From positions 1-64,000 of the forward strand of contig SUVT01000003.1 of NCBI GenBank assembly GCA_015061845.1: a DNA stretch of 64,000 nt, written 5' to 3'. Source of the DNA: Lentisphaerota bacterium (GTDB lineage: Bacteria > Verrucomicrobiota > Lentisphaeria > Victivallales > UBA1829). Position numbers and translations under genes: made by a program. Below, piece after piece: positions 50,743-60,442 of the stretch; the first letter of the stretch is position 1; every line of letters begins with the position of its first letter. The notes under the pieces are model-generated. The model made no database searches, was not told where the DNA came from, and was given only the letters and a program-made list of their open reading frames with translations.

Positions 50743-51966
50743 TTACTTTTTGTTTCTGGTGATGTTTTCCGGAATCGAACGGGCTGTTATTTTTGCAAAT
50801 TTAAAATCAACAGCCCCTTCACGGAAGAACGGTTTTAATTCTTCCGGTACAACATTAATTCCTTTGTTATGCATGATGTTGTTGGAAATCTGGAATCTGC
50901 AATTTTCCATTCCCCGCGGATTTTTCTTTATTTCAGCCGGGATATTCAAAGAAGGATCGCAAACGATCAGAGGGATCCCGCCGATTGCATAACAATCCCG
51001 GATTGTCAGCTGCATAGGTATTGCAAAAAGACGAACCAGTGCACCGTTTTCCCGGACAACCTGACCGCATGCTGTAAGACAATTCCGGAGGACCACTCTT
51101 CCTCCGTCCGAATGCGGATGGATCGCAGCTGCCTTTGCATAATTGTAAACTGCCGGGATCCCGCCGCCTTCACCGCCGAAACGGACACTATCCGCCTCAA
51201 AACGGCCGTAATTATCCACCCAGCGGGCATTGTGGTAATAATCCTGTCCCTTGGGCGGATTTGCGCTGGGGGTCAGACAGCAGAATGAAAGCCGCATGGT
51301 TCCGTACCGGTTGATAAATGCAGCACCATCGGCCATGTTCGGCTGTATCTGATCAACCCAGCAGTTGCGGATCTCCATCAAATCTCCGAAATTTTGCGCA
51401 CAACGGAAATTCTTGGAGAAGAGACATCCCTCGATCAAAGACTGACAGGACAGGTGAGAGATTCCTCTGGGCGGTTCCAGTTTGACTGCCATCTCTGAGG
51501 CATAAAGAAACTGACAATCCCGGATCGTGACCATAGTCTTATCCAGATTTCTGTTCGTTACCAGAACCTGAACTCCTCCACCGAGAAATACCAGCTTTTC
51601 AATCCGGTTTCTGTATGCATTGATCTGGAACATCAAGCCGTTTCCCGCACCTGCCCATTTGAGAACAGCGGTCGTGTTTGAGCCGGACATATTCACGAAA
51701 CCGGAGACATTGATCGTGGACGTGATTTTATAAACACCGTGAGGAAATACCACGGTTGGCCCGGAGCCGAAATAACTGGATGCCGGATATTTTCCGTAAG
51801 ACCTGAATCCTCTCACAGATTTTGCCGCCGCATCAAATGCCTTCTGGATTGCTTTCGTATCATCAACCTGTCCGTTTCCGACAGCTCCATATTTTTTTAC
51901 GTTGAATCCTTCGCCAAAGGAACAGAGTGTGCAAATACACAGCAGAGTTATAAAAATTCTTTTCAT
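50743..51966 (-). CDS. Secreted right-handed beta-helix protein (Pectate_lyase_3-type)
   Basis: FNVKKYGAVGNGQVDDTKAIQKAFDAA after signal peptide. Confidence 0.8.
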   Translation of the reverse strand: MKRIFITLLCICTLCSFGEGFNVKKYGAVGNGQVDDTKAIQKAFDAAAKSVRGFRSYGKYPASSYFGSGPTVVFPHGVYKITSTINVSGFVNMSGSNTTAVLKWAGAGNGLMFQINAYRNRIEKLVFLGGGVQVLVTNRNLDKTMVTIRDCQFLYASEMAVKLEPPRGISHLSCQSLIEGCLFSKNFRCAQNFGDLMEIRNCWVDQIQPNMADGAAFINRYGTMRLSFCCLTPSANPPKGQDYYHNARWVDNYGRFEADSVRFGGEGGGIPAVYNYAKAAAIHPHSDGGRVVLRNCLTACGQVVRENGALVRLFAIPMQLTIRDCYAIGGIPLIVCDPSLNIPAEIKKNPRGMENCRFQISNNIMHNKGINVVPEELKPFFREGAVDFKFAKITARSIPENITRNKK

Positions 51967-51988
51967 ATTCTATTATACCTTTATACCT

Positions 51989-53632
51989 TTATTTGGTAAA
52001 AAGCGGTTTTTTGTTCAAACCGAATTCATGGATTTCCAGGACACTTCCGGGCGCAGCAAGTTCATATCTGTGCGGAATCTTGCCCTTACGGGGATGGTAT
52101 TCCTGTCCAATGTAATAAATCCGGAATGTCAAAGTCCGTTTTCCTTTCAGAGCAGGAACAGCTTTGGCGACATTTACTTCCCGTTTTCCGATGGGAAGCT
52201 GGCGCACGAAAAATGTGTACAGCTTTCCGGTTGCTTCATCAACCATTTTAACTGCAAATTCGGCCGGCTGACTGGAACGTACATCCATTGTCAGATAAGG
52301 GGTTTTACTGAAATCAACTTCCACATGTTTGACTTCAACAAAGGGGGCATCTCCATTTTTTCCGGAAAGACGGCGCATCAAACAGACCGGATAACTGTCT
52401 TTATGGAAGACTGCAAGGAGGTCTCTGTTGTAAATCGCAGAACCGTCCATGTAGTTATCAAAGGAAAGTTTTACACCTTTCATGGTCAGAATATTGATTT
52501 CACTTTTCGGTTTGATGGAGGTGACTTTGTATTCTTTGATTTTCTTTTCCAGTTCTTTGCCTGCCAGATGACCTGCCGGCATGGGGAGAGGATTTACCTT
52601 TGCTGTCTGCAGGTCTTCCGGAATGACGAAACCTTTGAATCCCACATTTCCGTGAGCATGGAAGTTAAAGACATTTTTTTCGCCGAAGAAATAGTTGTCC
52701 AGCTTGATTGCAGGATTCACAACCACGCCCTTGCTGAATGTGGAATGGCAGTTTTCGATTGCCACAAGGTTCGGAACTTCCACGCAGTAAACTGCACAGT
52801 CCTGCAATCCGCTTGTGTGGGCATCCACTTCACATTCCCGAAGTACGACCGTATTGGGCAGCGTGGGCAGTTTGGAATATTTTGCGAAATTATAAACAGC
52901 AGTAAAACCGCCGCCTTCACCGCCGAAACGGCAGTTCGTTACTGTGAGCCGTCCGTAGTTGTCAATCCAGCGTTGGCTCTGTCCGTTGCAGAGGGGAACC
53001 CCGAGAAGATTGTCAACGGTCATATAACCGTGACGGTTCACGATGACAGCGCTGTTTTTCATATCCTTATTATTCATGATCCATACATCCCGGATCACGG
53101 TCCAGTCGGAATCGCTGTCAATGGAACCGATACAATGAATGAATTCACTCTTTTCAATGGTAAAAAGTGTGCTTTGCGCACCCTTGCGTGTCATGAGAGC
53201 GGTTCCGGTACACCAGAAAAATTTACAATTTTCCACAAAGAAAAGAGATTTATCCAGGTTGTCATTGACTGCGGCAATATGACCTTTCCCGCCTTTGAAG
53301 ACCAAACCTTTCACGGAAGCGTGCCAGAAGTTGATATAATCAAAGGTCGTTGCCTCCGGGTCCTGCTGAACAATGACTGCATTGTTGCCCCGCAGAGAAA
53401 CCCGGTCAACTTTCAAAGTTCCTTTCACCAGATAAACTCCGGAGGGGAAATAAACGGTTTGGGGATTGTATGGATCACGGATCTTTTTTGCCGCGGCTTT
53501 CAGCGCGGCAGCGATCGCTGCAGTATCATCTTTTTTACTGTCTCCGGCTGCCCCGAAATCTTTCACATTGATTTCTCCGGCAAACAGAATTGCTGCACAT
53601 GCTGCAGCCAATACGGTTAACAACTTTTTCAT
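51989..53632 (-). CDS. Secreted right-handed beta-helix protein (Pectate_lyase_3-type), paralog
   Basis: INVKDFGAAGDSKKDDTAAIAAALKAA after signal peptide; FGGEGGGFTAVYNFAK matches FGGEGGGIPAVYNYAK in the neighbour. Confidence 0.82.
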   Translation of the reverse strand: MKKLLTVLAAACAAILFAGEINVKDFGAAGDSKKDDTAAIAAALKAAAKKIRDPYNPQTVYFPSGVYLVKGTLKVDRVSLRGNNAVIVQQDPEATTFDYINFWHASVKGLVFKGGKGHIAAVNDNLDKSLFFVENCKFFWCTGTALMTRKGAQSTLFTIEKSEFIHCIGSIDSDSDWTVIRDVWIMNNKDMKNSAVIVNRHGYMTVDNLLGVPLCNGQSQRWIDNYGRLTVTNCRFGGEGGGFTAVYNFAKYSKLPTLPNTVVLRECEVDAHTSGLQDCAVYCVEVPNLVAIENCHSTFSKGVVVNPAIKLDNYFFGEKNVFNFHAHGNVGFKGFVIPEDLQTAKVNPLPMPAGHLAGKELEKKIKEYKVTSIKPKSEINILTMKGVKLSFDNYMDGSAIYNRDLLAVFHKDSYPVCLMRRLSGKNGDAPFVEVKHVEVDFSKTPYLTMDVRSSQPAEFAVKMVDEATGKLYTFFVRQLPIGKREVNVAKAVPALKGKRTLTFRIYYIGQEYHPRKGKIPHRYELAAPGSVLEIHEFGLNKKPLFTK

Positions 53633-53663
53633 TCAAGATATCCTTTCAAATTGCTTTTGTATT

Positions 53664-54554
53664 TCAATATGGGCTGTCATAGGTTCCATCGGGCTGGGGA
53701 GCGGATTGCATTCCGTAGGTTCCGGAACTTTTCAGGGGAATCTGGGAATATCTCAAAGATGCAACATGTCCATCATGGAATGCAAAATTTGCACTTCTGT
53801 TGTGACGGAATTTCAAGTTCTGGTATTGTGCCTGACTGGGCGGTTCATGAACTCTGCCGATTCCGAATCCGGGGCCGAACTGCGGTTCAATGTCAGCAAG
53901 CTGTGCACGGGTGGATGTCGCCCTGATTTTTGTGATTTTTGCAAAAGTGACATGTTCCCAATATGTTGTTGTTGAATTTGGCCAGCCGCCATTGGTATTT
54001 GAGTTGACCCCGTAATCTGCAAAACAGCCGCTGATACCATTATTCCCACGGTATTTTTCAACCGGACAGCGCCATACAGCTTTCGGATTCCAGGCATCTC
54101 CGGCAAATAAGTCATACTTTTCCGTATGAAAAAAGGCTGTCCAATAGGAACCGCTCCCGGTTTTCCGGATGTGAGATGGCAACAGCATATCATCATTTTC
54201 CTGTGTATAACGCATCAGAATATCGTTCACCTGACGGATATTGTTTTTACATTGAACCTCCTGAGCTCTTCCTCTGGCATTATTCAATGCTGGCAGCAGC
54301 ATCCCGGCAAGAATTGCAATGATCGCAATTACAACCAGCAACTCAATCAGCGTGAACGCTGATTGAGTGAAGATGTGAAGGTGTGAAGAGTTTGCCTGCG
54401 GCAAACGTGAAGTGCGCCCTGACGGGCGTAAGGATGTGCAGTTTTTATGAACTTTTTTGAGGCAATACAACGGTAAAACACCTATTTGACAAGTAACACT
54501 CACCAGCAACTCTATCAGCGTGAAACTTTTTTGACTGAAACGATTTTTTTTCAT
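53664..54554 (-). CDS. Type II secretion pseudopilin-like protein (H-X9-DG/DUF1559-like) with duplicated prepilin N-terminus
   Basis: FTLIELLVS and [34 protein letters not shown] in one frame; [25 protein letters not shown] before ATG at 54554. Confidence 0.85.
   Translation of the reverse strand: MKKNRFSQKSFTLIELLVSVTCQIGVLPLYCLKKVHKNCTSLRPSGRTSRLPQANSSHLHIFTQSAFTLIELLVVIAIIAILAGMLLPALNNARGRAQEVQCKNNIRQVNDILMRYTQENDDMLLPSHIRKTGSGSYWTAFFHTEKYDLFAGDAWNPKAVWRCPVEKYRGNNGISGCFADYGVNSNTNGGWPNSTTTYWEHVTFAKITKIRATSTRAQLADIEPQFGPGFGIGRVHEPPSQAQYQNLKFRHNRSANFAFHDGHVASLRYSQIPLKSSGTYGMQSAPQPDGTYDSPY
54334..54524. repeat. 23-bp direct repeat (22/23 identical) bounding a 168-bp-period cassette
   Basis: accagcaactcaatcagcgtgaa (54334-54356) and accagcaactctatcagcgtgaa (54502-54524). 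Confidence 0.9.
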
Positions 54555-54742
54555 TTTTCTCTCCTGTTATTGTTATTATTCTGATGACATTTTTGGGTCT
54601 GTTGACGGGTTATGGTCTTTTTGAGCAGTCTCATGAGAATATCCTTTCTATGACCTGCGGCAAAAACACGATGATTTCTGATGACGGTTTGCTGAACCTG
54701 TCATCATTGGCATTTTCAAGCTGCGGCGTATTTTCTTCATTT

Positions 54743-55804
54743 TTATTGACTTTTCAAATATGGTTTGATATAGACATTTTTACGAAGTTCAACAGGGGTG
54801 CGGACTTGTTCCAGTAATGCCCTGGCACATTCCTCCGGTGAAACAATGATGCTCGGGAATGTAAAACCACCCAATCCCCGGCACCAATCTGTGTTCAAAC
54901 AGCCAATATAGTGTTTCGGGATATATCCACATTCCTTTGCGATTGTCAGAACCAGATTCAGAGAACTGTCATTTCCTGTATAAATTCCATCCGGCTGACT
55001 TTTCGGATGGGAAAATATTTCGTATATTGCATCATCCAGTTTTTTCTTTTTTGAATAGGAAATGTAAATATGCAAAGCGGGATCGAATCCATTTTCTTTC
55101 AAGACATCTGCGAATCCATCCATAATGAGTTTGCTCCGGTGATGGGAAAAATCCTCCGGATCAAAACGCCGGAACATATCCGGTCCGTCACAATCAATCA
55201 GTAACGGACGCTTGCACCCCTTTTCAATCAAATAAGACGCTCCGATTCTGCCGATTTCATAATAATCAATAAGAACCCCCGTTGCATTTTCCGGGATATC
55301 GTAATCAATGTAATCAAAGAAAACCGGATTCTTTTTCAGGATCTTGTCGATCATTGGATAAGCTTTATAGATATATCCGTCAAGGAGCATGTAATTTGTT
55401 TCCAGGGAAGAAAGAGTCTTGAGTCCGCGCCGGATATGTTTTCTCAGTTTCGGCTGTTCAAATCCCCAAACATCGACCGCTTGAATACACAATCCTGCCT
55501 CTGCAGTCATTCTTTGCAGATGAGCATAGACCTCTTCGTGAAAATGCCCGCCGTAACGCAGGACGGCACCGATCAGTTTTGCGGGATTGTAGTCTCTGCT
55601 TATCATTGTGCCGAGCCGTTTTTTCCGCTCAATAACGCCTTCTGAAACCAAATGTTCCAATGCGTGACGGACTGTTCCGCGGGCAACACCGAACTGGATG
55701 GCAAGTTCAGTCTCTTTGGGTAATAATGAGTTATCCCACGTTCCGGACCGAATCCCATCCCGCAGGTATTCCAGTATTTTTTCTGATTTTTCGCCGCGTT
55801 CCAT
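54743..55804 (-). CDS. GntR-family transcriptional regulator with LacI-type sensor domain
   Basis: LLPKETELAIQFGVARGTVRHALEHLVSEGVIERKKRLGTMI; C-terminal periplasmic-binding-like domain. Confidence 0.88.
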   Translation of the reverse strand: MERGEKSEKILEYLRDGIRSGTWDNSLLPKETELAIQFGVARGTVRHALEHLVSEGVIERKKRLGTMISRDYNPAKLIGAVLRYGGHFHEEVYAHLQRMTAEAGLCIQAVDVWGFEQPKLRKHIRRGLKTLSSLETNYMLLDGYIYKAYPMIDKILKKNPVFFDYIDYDIPENATGVLIDYYEIGRIGASYLIEKGCKRPLLIDCDGPDMFRRFDPEDFSHHRSKLIMDGFADVLKENGFDPALHIYISYSKKKKLDDAIYEIFSHPKSQPDGIYTGNDSSLNLVLTIAKECGYIPKHYIGCLNTDWCRGLGGFTFPSIIVSPEECARALLEQVRTPVELRKNVYIKPYLKSQ

Positions 55805-56160
55805 ACTGAAAAACTCCTGAAAATATTTCGTACAGCATAATTATAGCATACAGTTCAAAAAAAATCAACAGGACATATTTTTATATATTCGTAAAAAACG
55901 ATGTTTTGGAAATGGACATATTCTTTCAGCCAATATGTATTGTCTCTGTTATTTTGTTGAAAATGAAAATGTTCAGCATTTTTTCTGTTTTTTTTATGAA
56001 AAAATCAGGAAAAATACAGGAAAAATCAAAAAAAATCATTTATGCACTGGAAAAAATCGCAAACAGGAGTTATATTTTCGGATTATCACTGTATTTAAAA
56101 AAATAACGGGCTTTTTTCTAAAAAAAGTCCAAACAAAATGATTTAGAAAGGTAACGGCTC

Positions 56161-57495
56161 ATGTCAAAGAAAGAAAATGCACTGATGACAGCCATGACAA
56201 TGGAACTGAAAGAAGTTTCCGCATGCACCAAAACTGCAGAATTCTGCGTTCCCGCAGAAGCTGTCAAAGCAGAATTTGCCGCTGTCGCAAAAGAATTCGC
56301 TTCCCAGGTTCAGATCGGTGGCTTCCGTAAAGGAAAAACCCCTGTCTCTCTGGTCCTCGCCAGATACGGCGCAAAGCTTGCAGAAGATGTTGAACGCTCC
56401 ATCCAGCGCGCAGCTGCTGAAAAAGTTCAGGATGCCTGCAAGGTCGTCGCAATCCCTGATTACAAAGCAAAAGATGATGCAAAACCGGCTGCAGACAAGG
56501 CTTTTGAATTCACCTTTACCGTGGATATCGCTCCTGCTTTCGATCTGCCCGCATACGCTGATTTTGAAATCGAAGTCCCCGCTCAGCCCTCTCTCGATGA
56601 AGAAGCTGAAAAGGAACTCCAGTACCTCAAAGAACTTTACTCCGACTATGCAACCGTCGAAGATCCTGCTGTCAGCGGCGATATGCTGAAAGTCACCTAC
56701 ACCAGCGACTTCACTCCTGCTGAAGATGCTTCCGCATCTCTCAAACGCATGGCTGGCGCAGAAGATTCCTGGATCTGGCTGAGCGAAAATGATTTCGTTC
56801 CCGGGGCAACTGCAGCTCTCACCGGAGCAAAGACCGGCGATGTGAAAGAATTCACCGCTGAATTCCCCGCAGACTGGCGTGAAAGCGGACTCGCAGGCAA
56901 GAAAGTTGCTTACAAGTTCACCGTCAAAGAAGTTCAGCATAAGACCCCCATCACCGATGACAAAGTTCTCGCTGAAAAACTCCGCATGGATGATGTCGAA
57001 AAGATGAAAGAAATGCTCAAGAAACAGGCTGAAAACAAGCTCGTTTCCGAACGCAAATCTGTCATTCAGGAAAAACTGGTTGCAAAACTCGTCGAAGCTG
57101 TCGGTGCTTTTGAACTCCCCGCTTCCGCTGTTGAAACCGAAAAGAGAAGAATCTTCTCCTCCATCGCAAACAACACTGTCAAGTCCGAAGCTGATGCTGA
57201 AAAGTTCAAAGCTGACATGGAAAAACACCTTGCAGATGCAGAAGTCGAAGCACGCAAGAAACTCTCCCGCAACTTCATCCTTACCGCAATCGCTGAACAG
57301 GAAAAAGTTGAAGTTTCTCCCGCAGAATTCGATCAGCATCTCGAAGAACTTGCCGGTTACTACCGCTGCAAGAAGCAGGATATCGTCAAACGTCTTCAGG
57401 AAAATGATGCGTTCGGTGATTTCCATGCTGACCTTGTCATCGGAAAGACCCTTGATGTCCTTTGCGACAAAGTAAAAGTCAAAGAAGTGAAATAA
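56161..57495 (+). CDS. tig: Trigger factor
   Basis: VQIGGFRKGKTPVSLVLARYG PPIase-associated N-terminal motif; upstream of clpP-clpX. Confidence 0.93.
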   Translation: MSKKENALMTAMTMELKEVSACTKTAEFCVPAEAVKAEFAAVAKEFASQVQIGGFRKGKTPVSLVLARYGAKLAEDVERSIQRAAAEKVQDACKVVAIPDYKAKDDAKPAADKAFEFTFTVDIAPAFDLPAYADFEIEVPAQPSLDEEAEKELQYLKELYSDYATVEDPAVSGDMLKVTYTSDFTPAEDASASLKRMAGAEDSWIWLSENDFVPGATAALTGAKTGDVKEFTAEFPADWRESGLAGKKVAYKFTVKEVQHKTPITDDKVLAEKLRMDDVEKMKEMLKKQAENKLVSERKSVIQEKLVAKLVEAVGAFELPASAVETEKRRIFSSIANNTVKSEADAEKFKADMEKHLADAEVEARKKLSRNFILTAIAEQEKVEVSPAEFDQHLEELAGYYRCKKQDIVKRLQENDAFGDFHADLVIGKTLDVLCDKVKVKEVK

Positions 57496-57527
57496 TTCCT
57501 TTTCCGGAACGTTTCATTCTTGTTGAG

Positions 57528-57575
57528 AGCCAATTCTGCAGGTCAGAATCTCTGATCCTGGGGAATTGGCTTCTT
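57528..57575 (+). terminator. Rho-independent terminator after tig
   Basis: agccaattc...gaattggct with inner tcaga/tctga stem, followed by TTCTTT. Confidence 0.7.
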
Positions 57576-57610
57576 TAGTAAAAACAACACACCCTCAAGG
57601 AGTATCTGCT

Positions 57611-58207
57611 ATGAGTAAAGCTATGTATGTTCCCATGGTCGTTGAACAGACCGGGCAGGGAGAACGCGGCTACGATATCTATTCCCGTCTCCTGAAAGAC
57701 AGAATTATTTTCCTCGGAACCCCCATTGATGATACCGTCGCAAACCTCATCGTTGCTGAACTGCTTTTCCTGCAGTCCGAAGATCCCAAAAAGGATATCG
57801 ATCTTTATATCAACAGTCCCGGCGGTTCTGTTACAGCCGGTCTGGCGATCCTCGACTGTATGAAAGTGATCTCCTGCGATGTGAAAACATATTGTGTCGG
57901 TCAGGCTGCAAGTATGGGTGCAGTCCTCCTCAGTGCCGGAACAAAGGGGAAACGCTTCGCTCTTCCCAATGCACGGGTTATGATCCATCAGCCCAGCGGC
58001 GGAAGCGAAGGAACTGCTGCTGATATCGATATTCAGGCTCGTGAAATCCTCAAGATCCGCACAACCCTGAATGCTATTCTCGCAGAAAATACCGGAAATT
58101 CCGTGAAAAAGATTGCCCACGATACCGAACGCGACTATTTTATGTCCGCTCAGGAAGCTCTGGATTACGGTATCGTTGACAGCATTATCCCCCATAAGAA
58201 AGCGTAA
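57611..58207 (+). CDS. clpP: ATP-dependent Clp protease proteolytic subunit
   Basis: [34 protein letters not shown]; start trimmed to MSKAMYVPM. Confidence 0.95.
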   Translation: MSKAMYVPMVVEQTGQGERGYDIYSRLLKDRIIFLGTPIDDTVANLIVAELLFLQSEDPKKDIDLYINSPGGSVTAGLAILDCMKVISCDVKTYCVGQAASMGAVLLSAGTKGKRFALPNARVMIHQPSGGSEGTAADIDIQAREILKIRTTLNAILAENTGNSVKKIAHDTERDYFMSAQEALDYGIVDSIIPHKKA

Positions 58208-58216
58208 GAGGACTGT

Positions 58217-59491
58217 ATGGCAAAACATACTCATGATGGCAATGGTGAGATCCCCCGCTGTTCTTTTTGCGGGCGTCCTGCCTCTGCCCCCGGGACAGGA
58301 AATCTGATCAGCAGTCCTTCCGGCGCATCCATCTGCGAAAGCTGTGTGGAACTCTGCCGTCAGTACATGCATGGAAAAGATTCTGCACCCAAAAAGAAAA
58401 ATTCAGAAATTCTTCCTCTGGAAATCCCGAAGCCGGCAGAAATCAAAGCTGAACTGGATAAGTACGTCATCGGTCAGGATGAAGCAAAAAAATTCCTGTC
58501 CGTGGCTGTGCATAACCACTACAAGCGTCTCGTTTCCCATGATCAGAAAGCCGACGATGATGTTCTGATCGAAAAAAGCAACGTGCTGCTGCTCGGTCCC
58601 ACCGGTTCCGGTAAAACATTGCTGGCCCGCACTCTTGCGAAAATGCTGAACGTTCCGTTCTGTATTGCTGATGCAACAACTCTGACAGAAGCCGGTTATG
58701 TGGGCGAAGATGTGGAAAACATTCTTCTGCGCCTGCTTCAGGCTGCCGATTTCGATGTCCAGAAGGCTCAAGTCGGTATTATTTATGTGGATGAAATCGA
58801 CAAAATCGCCAGAAAGACAGAAAACGTTTCCATTACACGGGATGTCTCCGGTGAAGGTGTTCAGCAGGCTCTTCTGAAAATTCTGGAAGGTACAGTTGCC
58901 AACGTTCCCCCGAAAGGCGGACGGAAACATCCGGATCAGGAGTATATCAAGGTCGATACCACAAATATTCTCTTCATCTGCGGCGGTGCATTCGTCGGGT
59001 TGGATAAGATCATTCAGCGCAGAGTTGGAAAACATGTTCTCGGATTCAACAAAGAAAGTGAAAACGAAACTGCAGTTGATCCGAACTCCCCTGAAATCCT
59101 GCGCCTGACAGAGCCGGAAGATCTGGTTCATTTCGGTATCATTCCGGAGTTCATCGGACGTCTTCCCATCGTTACGTCTCTGATGCCTTTGAAGGAAGAG
59201 GATCTGGTGAAGATCCTTACCGAGCCGAAAAATGCTCTTACCCGTCAGTATCAGAAACTCCTTGGAATGGAAAATGTTCAGTTGGAATTCAAACCGGATG
59301 CCCTGAAAGCAATGGCAGAAAAATCTGTCAAGCGCGGAACCGGTGCCCGCGGACTTCGCTCCATTCTGGAAAATATGATGATGGATATCATGTTCGATAT
59401 CCCGTCCCGCAGTGATGTGAAAAAGTGTGTGATCACCCGGAAAACCGTGGAAGGCGGTAAACCGGAACTTACTTTGAAGAAAAAGAAATAA
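58217..59491 (+). CDS. clpX: ATP-dependent Clp protease ATP-binding subunit ClpX
   Basis: N-terminal zinc finger CSFCGRP...[23 protein letters not shown]. Confidence 0.96.
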   Translation: MAKHTHDGNGEIPRCSFCGRPASAPGTGNLISSPSGASICESCVELCRQYMHGKDSAPKKKNSEILPLEIPKPAEIKAELDKYVIGQDEAKKFLSVAVHNHYKRLVSHDQKADDDVLIEKSNVLLLGPTGSGKTLLARTLAKMLNVPFCIADATTLTEAGYVGEDVENILLRLLQAADFDVQKAQVGIIYVDEIDKIARKTENVSITRDVSGEGVQQALLKILEGTVANVPPKGGRKHPDQEYIKVDTTNILFICGGAFVGLDKIIQRRVGKHVLGFNKESENETAVDPNSPEILRLTEPEDLVHFGIIPEFIGRLPIVTSLMPLKEEDLVKILTEPKNALTRQYQKLLGMENVQLEFKPDALKAMAEKSVKRGTGARGLRSILENMMMDIMFDIPSRSDVKKCVITRKTVEGGKPELTLKKKK

Positions 59492-59513
59492 GATTAAAAA
59501 CTTTTTTTCTTGG

Positions 59514-59639
59514 AACCACGGAAGACACGGAAAGACACAGAATAAAAGATCAACGTCTTTTGCGTTTTAATTTTTGCACGGCAAAAATTAAAACGCAATC
59601 ATGAAAAATTTCCGTGAAACTTCCGTGTATTCCGTGGTT
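59514..59639. repeat. MITE-like palindromic intergenic element with near-perfect terminal inverted repeats
   Basis: TIRs aaccacggaagacacggaa (59514-59532) / ttccgtgtattccgtggtt (59621-59639), 18/19 complementary; inner perfect 18-bp arms 59560-59577 and 59581-59598, 3-nt loop. Confidence 0.85.
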
Positions 59640-59651
59640 TCTTAAAAGAAC

Positions 59652-60425
59652 TCAAAGCCCTGTCGGGAGTTCCCGGAAGACACATTCGATTCCGAACTCT
59701 TCCGCAACAACATTCATCACATTCAGGACACCGGGAATTTCTGAACGGTAGTGTCCGGCGGCAATCACTGCCACATCTGCTTCTTTGGCGTAATGCCATG
59801 CCTGATGGGTGAACTCTCCGGTCAGCAGACAGTCGATTTTTCCGGCGATCATCTCCTGGAAGAAGGGGACACAAGCTCCGCCGCCGGAGACAACTGCAAC
59901 TGTTTTAACGGTTTTGTCATCGTTGAAACAAGTGTAAGAGTAGCCGGGGTAGGGCAGGTTCGTACAGAAATCCATGCCGAGTTTTTTTGCTTTGACTGCG
60001 CGGGGCAGCTCTCCGGCGTAACCGATCATCGTTCCATCATAGAATCCGAACGGACGGAGATTTTTCAGTTTCATCATCTTTGCGATTGAGGCATTGTGTC
60101 CCAGTTCCGGGTGGGCATCCAGCGGAAGATGGGCGGCGTACAGCGACATATTATTGTTTGCAAGCTGCATGATTCTTGCCGCATCCAGAGAGTTGATCCG
60201 CTTGAGACTTCCGCCCCAGCTCATGCCGTGGTGGACAAAAACAAAATCCGCCCCCTCTTCAGCTGCAAAGTCAAAAAGATCTTTACAGGCATCCACACCG
60301 AACACCGCTTTTTTGACTTCGTTTCCGGCATCGAACTGCAATCCGTTGTTGGAGGAATCACCGCTGAATGCTTTCACGTTGAGAAGATCATTCAGGAACA
60401 TTGAAATTTCGTAAGCTGTTGCCAT
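59652..60425 (-). CDS. Nif3-like dinuclear metal center protein
   Basis: SSNNGLQFDAG, DFVFVHHGMSWG, SGGGA, GHYRSEIPGV. Confidence 0.9.
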   Translation of the reverse strand: MATAYEISMFLNDLLNVKAFSGDSSNNGLQFDAGNEVKKAVFGVDACKDLFDFAAEEGADFVFVHHGMSWGGSLKRINSLDAARIMQLANNNMSLYAAHLPLDAHPELGHNASIAKMMKLKNLRPFGFYDGTMIGYAGELPRAVKAKKLGMDFCTNLPYPGYSYTCFNDDKTVKTVAVVSGGGACVPFFQEMIAGKIDCLLTGEFTHQAWHYAKEADVAVIAAGHYRSEIPGVLNVMNVVAEEFGIECVFRELPTGL

Positions 60426-60442
60426 AATTATTTCTCCTTTGA

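Noticed and set aside
54367-54390. CRISPR-like short repeats
   Set aside because: Only three 8-bp units without spacers; coding-frame repeat inside the pseudopilin cassette.
55906-56141. Two overlapping plus-strand ORFs upstream of tig
   Set aside because: A/T-rich leader sequence with Lys/Phe/Ile-rich translations and no domain; probably noncoding.
56164-57426. 420-aa minus-strand ORF
   Set aside because: Codon-aligned antisense of tig.
59599-59874. 91-aa minus-strand ORF through the palindrome
   Set aside because: Overlaps the true nif3-like CDS in another frame and the repeat element.
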